Below the pieces are notes generated by a model. The model saw only the letters and a program-made list of their open reading frames with translations. It did not search any database and was not told the DNA's origin. 64,000 nucleotides of DNA, from the NCBI RefSeq assembly GCF_043380555.1, contig NC_091751.1, positions 55,031,956 to 55,095,955 on the forward strand, read 5' to 3'. A program made the translations under genes and the position numbers. The DNA is from Nothobranchius furzeri. Taxonomy: Eukaryota; Chordata; Actinopteri; Cyprinodontiformes; Nothobranchiidae. Numbering within the stretch: position 1 is the stretch's first letter; each line of letters opens with the position of its first letter. This document shows positions 1-11,237 of this stretch, one piece after another.

Positions 1-558
1 CTCTTCATGACTCACTCCTTGACTCTGATGGTGATGAAGACAGTCCAGGGCAAGTGGAAGCTAGTGATGATGAGAATGTCCAAGTGAGGAATGAGGTCCA
101 CAGTTACTTTGGAGAAAAGAACCTTGCAAAAGAAGAAAGTCCATTGAAGTGGTGGAAAGAGAACCAAGACAGATATCCCATGTTGGCCAGGCTAGCAAGG
201 TCCTACTTGTCCATCCCAGGGACCTCAACTCCATCTAAGTGTCTGTTTTCTGCTGCTGGCAATATAGCCTCAAAGAAGTGAGCCAGCCTGAGTCAGGAGC
301 ATGTTGAAATGCTTACATTTTTGCATTGCAATGCAACTTACCTGAAGCTGTAAGACATTTTCGGTGATAGCATGTTGTTTTTTCTGCTATTGAACTGTTG
401 TCTAATAACGTTGTGTTTAATAAAGTGAGGGAAGGAGGGAAAAAACGTTTCCCAAGCAGTTTTAAAAAATTTCCCCACGTAATCCGATTAATCGATTAAT
501 TTTGCTGAGACCCCATCCGATTCATCGATTATCCAAATAATCGTTTGTTGCAGCCCTA
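1..558 (+). mobile_element. hAT transposon, 3' end
   Basis: The segment holds the 3' end of a hAT transposase gene, an AATAAA signal at 419-424, and a terminus of ATCGATTA-rich sequence closing with CAGCCCTA at 551-558. That is the usual form of hAT termini that begin TAGGGCTG on the other strand. The 5' end lies outside the window, so the 8-bp TSD cannot be checked. Sequence past 558 (ATTTGCAT onward) is taken as flank. Confidence 0.8.
3..353 (+). pseudogene. hAT transposase C-terminal fragment with internal stop
   Basis: The frame is open from base 3 and ends in the hAT dimerisation domain (hATC) that transposase subunits use to oligomerise in the nucleus. Visible marks are an acidic stretch (DSDGDED), the LKWWKENQDRYPMLARLAR helix, and SIPGTSTPSKCLFSAAGNI, which corresponds to the family's 'ERVFSAAG' motif. 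A TGA at 279-281 follows ASKK, where relatives carry arginine; CGA to TGA is a CpG-decay change. The same frame then continues with ASLSQEHVEMLTFLHCN to TAA at 351-353, so one stop is the only break visible in this part. The catalytic DDE region is outside the window. No host function is inferred. Confidence 0.85.
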
Positions 559-1395
559 ATTTGCATACAGTGGAGCTGTGCTGGCGTTCGGAGTAAAAAT
601 GAAAGGGTTGCAAAATGCTCAGCAAGTAATTGAAACAAATACAGGCCTGCTTCATGTCAGGTTGGCCACCAACGTTGTCTCTGTAGTCATCATGATTCTT
701 AGCAGTTTTTTTAAGCAAAATATCCTACAGTTGAAGGACGATGTGAGAAGTGTGTATTTTGATGGCTTCATAAAGTCATGGTAAATGAGAAATATTCTTG
801 GATCAACGTCAAAGTGTTGAAGCAGAAACAAAACAATAACCGACCCCTTTCAGGGAGGCCTCTTTTCTCATGCTTTCATGTTCAAACACAGCATGTTTTT
901 TTTTTTTTTTTGGTTTAAAGGCATCATTTCAATCTTAAGATGACTTAAAACTCAACGAGGCACATAGCTGGGTTCATTCCCAACCCCTTTTTTCCCAAGA
1001 TGGATATATCATGTTCAAACCTGTGTAGATGACAACACAGACTGTGCAACACAAATCACAAAGCAGCTTTGTAGACAAAAGCATCTGGCTGAGCAAAGTC
1101 GAACATGGATGGGTGTGTTACGGAGTGACAATCTCCCAAGCTTTTATTATTCATGCAAAGGCTTTAGTCTACCCTTCATTAGAAAACACAGAGCGGTTTT
1201 TGCCTGGATGTGGAAGACAGCTGTGATTTTAGGATGCAACTTTGCACTTCGATTTTTCCATTAATAGGCTTATTTGTTATGTGATTTATTTATTTTTTAT
1301 AGTTAATTAATTATAGAAAGTAATTTGATCAATACATTTGCAGTGGTTTCTAGTAGGAAGGAATGCCTTTTAAGTCACACTCTGGTAGGGGAAAA
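559..1395. other. no gene or repeat recognised
   Basis: AT-rich sequence with a T-run near 898-911. Short ORFs at 578-784 and 1029-1226 have no family resemblance and look like chance. Confidence 0.5.
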
Positions 1396-1735
1396 ACAGA
1401 ACTTCTTGGAACTAGAAGTGAGCCACATTGCAGCTGAGCTTCAGAAGGCAGGTTTTGGAGTCTTATTTTCAGATGACATCTCGCCTCGGAATGGATAACA
1501 GCAACTCCACTACCACTAATTTTCAATATGGATGTTTTATCTCCACAAATGACCTAAGCCTGTGGAGTTGCTAATGCTAACGGTTAGCGTCTACTAGCCG
1601 AGACGTTCTCTGCTGTTTCCTGGATGCTAAACCAACAACAGCCTTCCCCGTTGCGAGTCAAGATGGGTGAGTCCACAAATGTTAAGTGACAATGTGACAT
1701 AGTTGTGTCAGGCTAGTTTTGCCGTCTATTTTTGT
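1396..1735 (-). repeat. unnamed interspersed repeat, copy 1
   Basis: Read on the minus strand, this matches copies at 3.1-4.0 kb and 39.5-40.0 kb. Shared landmarks are the GGAGATAAAACATC block, the CCAGGAAACRGCAGA block and GACTCACCCAT. The class is unknown: no ORF and no clear termini. This copy has the uninterrupted site (AACCGTTAGC on the minus strand, about 1575-1587) where copy 2 carries a 512-bp MITE. Confidence 0.7.
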
Positions 1736-1795
1736 GACCAATTATAATTTTAAATGAGATTTTAAAAATGTTCTATCTACACTTTTAAATTAGTG

Positions 1796-3085
1796 TGTGT
1801 GCAAATCTAAAATATTCTCTGAGTGAAAAAAATGTTTGCTCACATCTCAGCGTGTTGTCAGGTGCCAGCTGTGTTTACCTTTGTTTCCAAGGTTTGTCAG
1901 GTAAATGCTTTTTGCCACTTCAAATAAAAATTTGCTTTCATGTCCAAAAAAAATCTAGCAAAGCACTCAATCCTTTTCTGAAATTTACTTGATACGTCTA
2001 CTTGCCAAACTCGAGTTGGAGCAAGAAGTTTGATGTGCACTGCTCTCTTCTTGTGACGGTAATTGCTCCTGACAAGGTCACTCAGTGAGTCTGCGACTGT
2101 GTCCTTGCGTATGTTTGTGTGAGTGGATACAAGCACATTTGGAGAAGAAGAAAAAAACGAGAAGAAAAATCCACCAGCTTGCTTTAAAATGTCTTCCAGA
2201 CACCTGTCAATGATTGGCTGAAAGCGGACTCCCTTCTCCCGACTGTTATCGACGTGGAAATGTAGAAAGGCGAGTGGCTTGCATTCCTGCACATGTTTTC
2301 AATCTATTTGATGTTCAGGTAACGTTTGAAAGAAGAGGAAAAAAAATGTATTGCTGCATTTTGATAAACATCATTTGGTAGTTTCTAAAGGGGAAAAACA
2401 TGATAAACTGTCATGTGGATGGATAGTGTTTCTTAAATGTGGGAAAATGAAAAGAAAAAAATAAATAAAGCCCTCAGCCTCTCATTGTTTTCTTTGCTCT
2501 AAAGATTGATTGAACACTGTCCAGGATATAGGAGTGTTTCAATCATCGCATGGATCACAGCACAGAGAGAAAGTGACACATGTCGTAAGTGCTCTTTGTT
2601 TATTTGAGAGGCGACTGCGAGATGGATAGATTGGTTGCATAAGGGATGATTTGTCATCTCTTGCATGCTTCTTTTTCTAAACTTCAAACAAACAAAACCT
2701 TTAAACTATGCAAACTGTTTAAATATAACCTTTATTTATTTATTTATTTTGACCTCACAGACATTGTTCATATAAAAATGTAAATTCAAATCTGATCTTT
2801 CCCATGTCTAATAGGTAATTTTTCTTAGCATCCACACTCTCTGCCTCCATAAGAATAGGTCGTATTTATAGTACAGGCATCAAATTAGGTTGCATTGCAT
2901 GAATATTCTAACCAGACATTAGATAACTCAAATAAATGGGGCACCTCACTAGGGTGATGAGTGGTGTGGGGGCCAAAGGACGAGGGAGTTAAACATGATC
3001 CAGGGAAGGTAGTTTGAAGTAGCACATGTAGCCTATTTAAGATACCGCAAAATGCCTGAACACTACAGACATAAAACAGTGCTTA
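1796..3085. other. no gene recognised
   Basis: No domain is recognisable. A short TTTA-rich stretch lies near 2731-2750. The 131-aa minus-strand ORF at 1897-2292 has ordinary composition and no motif I know. Confidence 0.5.
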
Positions 3086-3089
3086 CAGG

Positions 3090-4060
3090 TGTGGTTCACT
3101 GAAAAAAACATTTTTTAATAACCATTTTTTATTATACTTGGTCAATGTCAGTTTTCATGCAGGCTGAACATGAAAATAGTCTCCTACACCTATCTCTTGC
3201 ATTATTGTGAGATGGTGAAAATCTAGGATTTGAAAAGTCTGACAACTCTATGTCCTGTACAGCATTCATGGACTCACCAATCTTAACTCACGACGTGGAA
3301 GGGTATCTTTTTTTTACGTCCAGGAAACGGCAGACAGTGTTCCTAGCAAAAGCTAACCGTTAAGCCTGGGGCACACCGGAGGCGGACGTGCCTCGGCCGA
3401 GATTTTGAGAAGTCAAGTGGTCACACAGGGCGCGCCGCGCCACTGAGCTCTTCTCGGAAAGTCATGCAATAGTCACAACATCACGCGGGACTTGAGAACA
3501 GAAAGCGGGAAGTGACTCTATAGTTTAGATGTAATCAGACTTGCAGTCGTGTTTTGTGAGACTCGAATTCATAAAAAATTGGGTAAGTACACAATTTATT
3601 TGAATATTTTAAGATCAATGGGACTTCAAAGTTATCAAAACTGTGGTTGCGTTTGTGCCGGCGATTGGGTTTGTGCTGTAAAGCCATTCCGCGTCGTAAT
3701 ATTTGTTGTAAAGTACTCCACAATGTTATAAAAAGACACGCCGTAGCGCCTGAGATAGAACTGGTGCCTATCTTCAGCGTGGCGCTCCCTGTGTGCCCAC
3801 TCTCATTAACTATAATGGCTTCCAATTAACGACTGCGCGGGCGCGACGCGTCCACCTCTAATGTGCCCCAGGCTTTAGCAATAACAAATCCACCACTCAG
3901 CAAAACTCCTCTAGGAGTGTGTTTTTTGTGGAGATAAAACATCTATGTCCCATTGCTGTTATCCAATTCGAGGCAAGATGTCCAAATATCAGGAAATAAA
4001 GACTCCAAATTTTGCTGTCTGGTGCCACTCTCGGCGACAGACTTGTCTGTGCTGATCCAA
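3090..4060 (+). repeat. unnamed interspersed repeat, copy 2, split by a MITE
   Basis: The left part (to 3362) and right part (from 3875) match copies 1 and 3, including CAGGAAACGGCAGACA, GGAGATAAAACATCTATG and CCAATTCGAGGCAAGATG. The MITE at 3363-3874 interrupts the family at a point where the other two copies are continuous. The outer limits are approximate. Confidence 0.7.
3363..3874. mobile_element. 512-bp MITE with 3-bp TTA TSD (Harbinger-like)
   Basis: The element starts AGCCTGGGGCACA and ends TGTGCCCCAGGCT, a perfect 13-bp terminal inverted repeat. TTA lies directly outside both ends (3360-3362 and 3875-3877). The 3-bp TWA-type duplication suggests PIF/Harbinger, but no transposase is present, so the superfamily is inferred from the TSD alone. 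The ends are CpG-rich (GGCGCGCCGCGCC near 3429) compared with an AT-rich surrounding. Small ORFs inside show no transposase motif. Confidence 0.8.
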
Positions 4061-4419
4061 GAACTTCTGGGCATTTTTTACCCTGAGTACGGCTTGCAAG
4101 GTTTTCATTACTACCAGAGACCACTGCAAATTCATTAATTAAATGAGTTTCCTACACCTTTAAAAAGGCTGACTTTCTGTTCTGTAAATATTCTGAACAG
4201 AAAATTAATACCATCTTAAAAGGCAAGGGAACTAATTCGGAAGAAACAAATTGCAGCAGATTCAGTTATTATCCTAATTTAATTATTGTTAATGCAATTG
4301 TATTGCTATGGTTAGACTGTTTTTATCCATTTGTTATTTTGTTTACGGGAATACCATCAGGAGCTTTATTCCTGAGGCAGGAACGATTCTCAATGAGAAA
4401 TGAGCCTGGCGTGGCTATT

Positions 4420-4590
4420 TTACTTCACTTTATTTTTATTTATTCATGTATTGTTTTTATATTTTTATTGACGTGTGTATTTTTTTTTTTGTGTGTGACT
4501 GTGTGTAACTGGGCGCTAATTCTCGTGTCACATGGCAAATCAAATTTACCTGTGGGTATTAATAAAGTTACCTTGACCTTGACCTTGAGG
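4420..4590 (+). mobile_element. LINE 3' UTR remnant
   Basis: A T-rich stretch ends in TATTAATAAAGTTACCTTGA followed by two more CTTGA-type units. An AATAAA signal next to a short tandem tail is how many fish LINE copies end. No coding part is attached, so the clade is not assignable. Confidence 0.5.
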
Positions 4591-4599
4591 CTAGTTTTT

Positions 4600-5024
4600 A
4601 AACTTGGTGGAGGGTTGGAATAATAATTATTAAAAAATAGGAGTTTATCGAGGGAGCTTTAGTAAAAATAATACTATGCAGTGTTTGTTTTGGCAAATAT
4701 TTCTCCCATCTGAGCCCAAGTATGTTGATGCTTTGAAACTAATTCACCAAATTTCAACTACAAAAATAACAATATCCTGTTTTATTACAGAGGAAAAATT
4801 ACAATGTTAATTGCTGTTTTTGAAGAACAAACAAATTATGGTTAGCCATATTTTATTCCAGTCTTTTAATTAATGATTTTTTTTTCTCTTTAGTCTAGAA
4901 TGCAATGAAACTCAGTTTTTACCCATTTGTTGTTTGATAAAACAATAAAAAAGGTGCTGTGCTGTAATTTGATTTTGGTGATGATCAATACATTTGCACA
5001 TCAATCTCACTTCTCGTTTACATT
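4600..5024. other. no gene or repeat recognised
   Basis: AT-rich sequence without an ORF or terminal-repeat structure that I can see. Confidence 0.45.
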
Positions 5025-5290
5025 GTAAATGGTAAATGGCTTGTATTTTTTAAAGCACCTTCTAGAGTCCTAGAACCCCCCAAAGATGCTTTACAACAAA
5101 CTCACCCATTCACACACACATTCACACCCTGGTGGTGACAGGCGCCACCGGTCCCTCTGACCACCATCAGCAGGTAAGGTGGGTTAAGTGTCTTGCCCAA
5201 GGACACAACGGCAGCGACAGACTGAGTGGGGCTTGAACCTGCAACCTTCCGATTGCGGGGGGCACTCAACTCCTGTGCTTGTTGCCCCTC
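5025..5290 (-). mobile_element. tRNA-derived SINE, antisense, internally shortened
   Basis: It is the reverse complement of the SINE family found full length at 49,456. Shared parts are CAAGACACTTAACCCACCTT, the box-B-like GGTTCAAGCCCC (minus strand) and the GAGTCCTAGAACCCCCCAAA tail region. The middle block present in the 49.5-kb copy is missing between TGGTGGTGACAGG and CGCCACCGGTC. The tRNA-related head is at the high-coordinate end. Confidence 0.75.
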
Positions 5291-5800
5291 ATTGTATTTA
5301 TTGTATTTTTTGTTACTTTTTGAACTGTAAGTTTACCCTTACCATGGTGTCGGGCAGCAAGTCACAATTTAATCAGAGTGCTGGTGCTTCATGCTGCTGT
5401 TTATGTTTAAAGGTTGCAGTCAAGTCTGCAAATGAGTTTTTCATGCAAATTTTTGTTCTTGCAGCGAACACGGAAACAATATATTTCTTCGCACTAACTC
5501 AGCCCTGTGAAGAGCATGAGTCATTCCAATTGGAAAGAAAAGGTCCTAACCTTCATTCAGCAGTTTATCATCTGATTATACATCTGTTCCATTCTCGTCA
5601 GTCTTATGAATCTGTATAAACTATAAATCTGTAAAGATCTACTAGAATTTAGGTCAGTTTGTGTTTTATCAAGTATTTTAATGCAAACATTTCATTGAAA
5701 TGCTAATTTGGTTTAAATCTTTTGTGCATACCGTATATTGCCATATCTGTTGTGTCTTTGGCATCGCAGTTTTGAAAGGCATTTTTTTGGGGGGGCCATA
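5291..5800. other. no gene recognised
   Basis: AT-rich sequence. The 143-aa ORF 5188-5619 begins inside the antisense SINE and shows no domain, so I do not call it. Confidence 0.5.
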
Positions 5801-5804
5801 GTGG

Positions 5805-6502
5805 CTAGGGTGGTTTACAGCTGAGTGAGAAGCTGCTGGGATGAGAATCGGATCCTCCAAATCTGAGACCATGCGATCTCAAGTTGGAACAGGATAGAAT
5901 GAGTTTGTGTATTTCGAGGTCTTGTTGACGAGTGAGGGAAAGATGGATTGGGAGACCGATAGGCGGATTGGTGCTGCATCTGCAGTGGTACTGATCTGTC
6001 GTGGTGAAGAGAATTGAGCCGGAAGGCGAAGCTTTTGAAGCTTTTGACTTACCGGTCGATCTACGTTCCATTGGTCACGAGCTTTGGGTGGTGACAGAAA
6101 GAATTAGATTGAGGATTGAAACGGCCAAAATGAGTTTTCTCCACAGGGTAGCTGGGCTCTCCCTTAGAAATAGGATGAGAAGCTCAGTTATCCGGAAGGG
6201 GCTTGGAGTAGATCCGCTGCTACTCCACATCGAGAGGAGCCAGTTGAGGTGGCTCATGCATCTAATTAGGATGCCTCCCTGGTGGGGTTTTCCGGGCACT
6301 TCCAACTAGGAGGAAACCTAAAGGAACACCCAGGACACGTAGGAGGAACTATGTTTCTTGTCTGGCCAGGAAACACCTTGGGATTCCCTTGGATGAGCTG
6401 GCCCAAGTGGCTGGGGAGACGGAAGTCTGGACATCTCTGCTTAGACTGCTTCCCCTGTGACTCGATCCTGGATAAGTGGAGGAAAATAGATGGTTGAATG
6501 GA
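5805..6502 (+). mobile_element. Rex3-like (RTE clade) LINE, 3' coding fragment
   Basis: Conceptual translation across several frames gives the C-terminal part of a fish RTE-type reverse transcriptase: EAAGMRI, SGTDLS, then HELWVVTERIR, FLHRVAGLSLR, SSVIRKGLGVDPLL, HIERSQLRWLMHLIRMPP, and the GRRKSGHLC region. It ends in a GATG-like tail (ATAGATGGTTGAATGG). The short 3' UTR with GATG units is typical of Rex3. At least two frameshifts and stops break it (one at PWWGF). The 102-aa ORF 6001-6309 is the largest surviving piece. It is 5'-truncated and cannot encode an active protein. Confidence 0.75.
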
Positions 6503-6504
6503 AG

Positions 6505-7630
6505 TTTTTATAAAAAACAATACCTGTCTTTTATTTTCTTTACTTTTTCACATTGTTGGCATCAGTGAAGCTATTTCCTATGCGTCCCATCAGCTCTTCT
6601 AAAATATATGGGCCATTAACATGGATGAGTGCTTCTTTGCTAACAGCTTCAGGTTGCTTCAACTTTTTGCTAATTGAGATATAATTACCAAAAATTATTG
6701 CATAAATTGGTATGAGTGCAGCAAAGGAGGTTGCCATTGGAGGCCAAGTCCTTTAAAAAAACCTTGACTTTGCCCTTGTGTGGGAAAAACCATCAGGGTT
6801 TTTCAAGACTTGTTTTAGAACTTTGGAAATTTCAGGGACCTGCATTGGACATTCGCTGTCTTTTGTTTTTACAGCAGCATTGGTTGCTTTTCCTTTGAAT
6901 GATTTAAACCATGTGCCTTTCAACAGACCCCCGTCTATTGGGAAAAGGTGGAGGAAATTGCTTGGAGCCGGAATGCACTTGACTTGGTCATTTGGGTCAG
7001 TGAAGGAAGTGCTGGTGTGCCTGTGCGTCTGCGTGATTTTCCTAAACTCTGGTCCCTCAGCCATTGGAAAACTGAAATATGATATGAATATCCTCTCCAT
7101 TCTTTCATGAAAGCACCTGAAAATACCCCTGAAAGAGGCCCATTTAGGCTCACTACCAGACAATACAACACAATGCTGTTGATGACAGTCTAACTGAGGA
7201 AGGAAATAGCCCTGCTTGGCTGAGAATAATAGTGGAATATTCTGGTAGCTACAGGAGGGATTTATGGAAGCAAATAGTCTTTCTGTGACATGTAATGGGG
7301 CGGTATACAAACCGTATTTTTTATGTGTGTCTGTGTGATGAGCGTGTGTGTCAGAAACACTGACCTTTGTTGCGGCGCGTGGACCACATTCTGTGATGTG
7401 CGAGATGTGTGAATTGGAGCCTTGCCTAGCCTGTCAATCAGATGGAGAGATCATCAGAGGTGTCACAGTCAAATCCCCCATCCTTCTAATCAGCTGTCAT
7501 CCCAAAAACACCAACTTCTACATGTGTCCGTGCCCAGCTGCCAGCCACAACCTAATGCATTGAAGCTGATTGCACAGTGCTAGAGAAAACCTCGAATACT
7601 TTGTGAAATTTCCTACAGTGATTTATAAGT
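6505..7630. other. no gene recognised
   Basis: Long overlapping ORFs occur on both strands (minus 6753-7310, 185 aa; plus 6778-7110, 110 aa), but neither has a motif and each lies opposite the other. I see no terminal-repeat structure. Confidence 0.45.
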
Positions 7631-7634
7631 CAAA

Positions 7635-7656
7635 CCCCCCCCCCCCCCCCCCCCCC
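7635..7656. repeat. poly-C tract
   Basis: Twenty-two consecutive C, one of at least six long C runs in the window. Confidence 0.9.
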
Positions 7657-7659
7657 ATT

Positions 7660-8450
7660 TGGTTGTTCTCGTTTCCCCGTGATGCTCTACTAGCAGGGTG
7701 TGACTCCATCTTGGGTTCCATATGGGCCTCATGTGGGATCCACGCTGCTTTCTGACACAGAAGGGATGGCAATTAGCGCTACATTTGCTAAGAATGGCAT
7801 GGAATCAGAGACCTGTCACCTCTGCTTTGCAGCTTTGTCTTTGAAGACATGTATGTGTGCATGCATGAGCGTCGGCATGCGTGGAGGGTGGTGATGGAAT
7901 CATGCCACGGCACCTGCTATGCAGCAGGTGGAAGGAGGGCCTCATCGAGATAATGTGTGTGTATGTGCAAAAAAAAAAAAATAAGAAGGGAGCTCGGGGT
8001 GAAGCAATTGGGGTTTTATGTGTGATGTTAAGCAGAGCAGCATCTAAATGCACAAGATTACTTGTAATCAATGTTACCACAGATCCCTTTGGGTATGCTA
8101 ATGTATTCTAAAATGCTAATGTGCTTCTGTGCCAAATCTCTAAGTTGTATCATCTCAGTGGAGGAGTGATGCTGCACACAGAGGCAATGAGATGGAAATC
8201 TGCTGGAGTTGTGTCATAAAGTATCTTGGCAAAATAAATTTCTGTATACACACCGTCACAGTAAAATTGCACTGCACAGCTACTGACATATGGACTTTTT
8301 CAGTGGTAGCCTTTGCATCCTGTTTAGTAATTACTTGATTGCAGTTTAAAGGTCCCTTTCATGTCTCTATTGAAAGACTAATGGCACATAAAAGTTATAG
8401 GTTGACTGGGCTGCAGTCACCCCAGCAGAATGACTATTTTATGCCCCTGT
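7660..8450. other. no gene recognised
   Basis: Holds an A-rich run near 7969-7981 and a short perfect inverted repeat (CACCTGCTATGCAGCAGGTG, 7910-7929). No ORF with a recognisable product. Confidence 0.45.
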
Positions 8451-8454
8451 CTTT

Positions 8455-8650
8455 GAAAACACGATAGAATAGAAAGAATAGCCTTTTACTGTCATTGTAC
8501 AAAGTACAATGAAATTGGAGTGCCAATCCCGTTCGGGCAAAATACAAAGAAAAACCCAAATAAATAAATATAAATATAAAATACACAGTCAAAGGCTGTA
8601 CTAAAGCAGCCAAATAAATATAGTAACAATATATGGTGTATCCTGCTTGA
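8455..8650 (-). mobile_element. interspersed repeat, probable antisense LINE 3' end
   Basis: The run AGAATAGAAAGAATAG is followed by CTGTCATTGTACAAAGTA and CAATGAAATTGGAG, the arrangement seen at antisense 3' ends of many fish retroposons (on the minus strand a C-TATTCT-type tail). No coding sequence is attached. Confidence 0.5.
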
Positions 8651-8659
8651 TCATTGAAC

Positions 8660-9510
8660 ACCTGGATGTGATTATTTGAAAATGTGTAATGTAGAGGAAG
8701 ACACCTCTAATCTCTCTTACCTACAGGAAATAAAAAAAAATCTGAGAATTTGTGTTTTGTTCATGCATTGATGCTAGCTTGTTGTTATAAAGACACCTGC
8801 AGGAAACAACCATAACCAAAATAATGATCAAAACTCTGGAAATACATATTTAGAAATATTAGTTTTGCTTATTTTTTCCCAATCTTTAAAAGCAATCAAG
8901 CACTGCACAATTGGCCATGTGATATAGAGTCCAAAATCATCACTGCATTGATGCTGAATGCCGTCCATGTAGAGCTGTTCCAGAATGTTTGAGCTTCATA
9001 GGCTTTACACAATTCAATTAACTGCTTTACCGAATGTTTGACAGTTCCCTGACTTATACGAGGATCTTTTGTGACATCAATGTTTATGTTTCTCGCATTG
9101 CATCATGGGATTGTGTGGCACGAAACAGCATATTTTGCCTATGATTTGATTGTTTTGCATGTTTCGAGGATTTAGCAAGGCAGATAGATCATTCTTGCTG
9201 TGTGGTTGATTGTTCGGCCCACTGGAGGCTTGATGAAAAGTTTTAGTAAAACTTCCTCTGTAAACGGCCGCAAAATACAAAGTGATGATTGTCGGCAACT
9301 CAGAATCTCCAAAGAAAATCTGGATTTCTGCAGCAACGTACAGTTTTTGAGGCTCGTTTTGCTCATGGTAAGTCCTTGTGACTGAGTATTTGTTCATTAC
9401 GGAAGACGTTTCCAAAACATTCAGCTTCGTGTCATTGTAAATACTGTTAGTGTTTGACTGTGAGGTTTCTGTCCGAGTTGCTGCAGCACGCATTATAAAC
9501 CATGCTGTCA
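8660..9510. other. no gene recognised
   Basis: The 173-aa minus ORF 9077-9598 overlaps the start of the inverted-repeat shell of the 9.5-16.1 kb nest and shows no domain. Confidence 0.45.
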
Positions 9511-9514
9511 CTTG

Positions 9515-9662
9515 GACGGAAACTTGCAACACACTCGAAGCGTTGAAAAATGACGATGGGTGTTGGAGCATTTGATTCTGATGCATTGGGAGCCCCAACG
9601 AGTCGGGAGGTGACGCGTTGTGTCAAAGCGTCGTTTTCAGACAGCCGCAGTAAAACGGAGAT
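9515..9662 (+). repeat. left arm of inverted-repeat shell
   Basis: AGCCGCAGTAAAACGGAGAT (9642-9661) is nearly the reverse complement of ATCTGCGTTTTACTGCGGGT (16046-16065). Further out, GAAGCGTTGAAAAATGACGATGGGTG on this side corresponds to CACCCATCACCATTTTTCTACGCTTC on the other. CAG at 9638 and CTG at 16069 could be element termini, but no matching TSD lies outside them. Confidence 0.6.
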
Positions 9663-9694
9663 TTCACCAAATTGTGACCTTTACCCTCCTTCTA

Positions 9695-9850
9695 TTTAAA
9701 CTTCCCCTCACCCCCCTCCTAACCTCAAAACTCTCGCACATGCAAAACTTTGTTTCTAGTTGTAACGTCCCTCTCAAAGATGGTGAATGGGAAGTTTAGA
9801 ATGAGAAACTGGGTTAAGGCTAAGATGGGGGTGAGGGGAAGGTTAAATAC
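9695..9850. repeat. short hairpin inverted repeat
   Basis: TTAAACTTCCCCTCACCCCC near 9697 pairs with GGGGGTGAGGGGAAGGTTAA near 9828 across a loop of about 110 bp. It lies between the shell arm and the LINE fragment. Confidence 0.6.
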
Positions 9851-9869
9851 CAAGAGGCTGGAGGTTAAA

Positions 9870-9994
9870 TCACTCAGGCCCTAAGCTTTGGAACAAGCTT
9901 CCTGTCAGCATAAGGGCCTCTAACCTCTGTGGCGGTTTTTAAGGCAAGGCTAAAAACCAACTTTTATGATCTGTCTTTTAATCTTTCTAACTAG
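9870..9994 (+). mobile_element. LINE 3' coding end, left part
   Basis: LWNKLPVSIRAS, then after a frameshift VAVFKARLKTNFYDL, is the usual C-terminus of L2-like reverse transcriptases. The sequence resumes at 15869 on the far side of the hAT at 9995-15860, whose TSD is derived from this LINE. Confidence 0.7.
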
Positions 9995-10349
9995 TAGGGC
10001 TAGGGGTAAACGATTATTTTTAAAACGATTATTCTGACGATTATTTTATTGAATAGTCGACTATTCTAATGACTATTTAGACAATTAATCTAAAGATTAT
10101 TTTTCTATTGCACAGTTAATAAAAACCAAAAAATCTCTAATAAATTCCTCAAAAAAATTGATAAATTGTTACTGTAAGAGAATAAACACTACAGGCCTTC
10201 CATTTTGTATAACACTGCTTTTATTGTGTTGCGCTTGGTTATGTTCTGGTGACTGTAGAACTTAAGAGTGCAGGCTGCTGCCTGAGAGGTGGTTGAAGAC
10301 GGAGTGTCTCCATGCTGCTTTGTTTTGGTCACTTGTGAGCGTGAGGCGA

Positions 10350-10949
10350 GTGGTGTTACGACCCTTCCTGGGGAGTTTGGCTCGTGTGCAAAAAGGAAGG
10401 GACAATAACGGGATTTAAAAGTTAAAATGATGATCAGGTTTATTTACAACTACAAAAAAAACATAAACCTTTCCATCCACAGGTTGGGAATAATAAAACT
10501 AATTCTGCCTGTGGGGAATTAAAACAAAAGTACAAATAAGTAGGAATGTCCTACTGGGCAAAGATTACAGGGTTCTGGACCAAAATAATCTCCAAAGGTC
10601 CAACTCTAAACTGGGTGGTTAAACCAAACTGAAGGTGATATCTTAAACGAAACCAAAAACCCACAACACTATAAATGTAATAAAAGGGAGATCTACGCCA
10701 CAAAAAAGATGAACTCTAAACCAAAACGTAACAGCTTATCCAAACGCAAAGAGCTGTTAGCGAAAATGCTAACAGTAGCTTTACCAACGTTAAGTTCAAG
10801 TTACCAAGTTTAAATAAACCAAAAACACCCAGCAGCAAACAGACCAGCACGGAGGAGAGACTGCTACCACCAAAACAGCTCTCCTAATGTCTGAAAGAAG
10901 CTCCTTTATGAAGGGAGAAACGCTCCCGGTGATTTTCTACATCTGCGGT
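10350..10949 (-). repeat. LTR-like or other retroelement segment inside hAT A
   Basis: TGTTACGACCCTTCC followed by a GTTTATTTACAAC block (an antisense AATAAA-type signal) resembles the start of an antisense fish LTR. The far end is not visible because hAT B is inserted at 10950. This is a weak call. Confidence 0.3.
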
Positions 10950-11030
10950 CAAGGGCGTAGGAACCGGGGGGGACGGGTGGGACGAGTCCCCTCCAATATT
11001 TGACAAACCGCATTTGTCCCCCTCAATAAC

Positions 11031-11237
11031 ATGGAGAAGAAAAAGATTGATTTTGAAATATTTGACTCGCGAGCTTTTATTTTGAAAGACACCGCGGACT
11101 TCTCTCCGACACAGCCCCTCCCCTCAGGGAGTCAGACTGGCTGGCTGAGGGAAGCAGGAGTCGGAGCCGGGGCAGACACAGGTGTTAGAGACAGACGGCA
11201 GCAGCTCAGCGAATTCTTCTCATGGGCAAAAAAATAA
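11031..11237 (+). pseudogene. putative first exon of hAT B transposase
   Basis: A 68-codon ORF starts about 80 bp inside the left terminus (MEKKKIDFEIFDSR) and runs to RDRRQQLSEFFSWAKK. The position and the lysine-rich start fit an N-terminal exon of a hAT transposase, but I see no zinc finger and cannot match it further. The downstream exon-like blocks at 11,530 and 11,770 begin after TTAG-type acceptor sites. Product and splicing are inferred. Confidence 0.4.

Noticed and set aside
6753..7310. 185-aa minus ORF with an opposing 110-aa plus ORF
   Set aside because: Mutually overlapping, no motif, no splice or codon signal. Probably chance.
9077..9598. 173-aa minus ORF
   Set aside because: No domain, and its start lies in the inverted-repeat shell of the nest.
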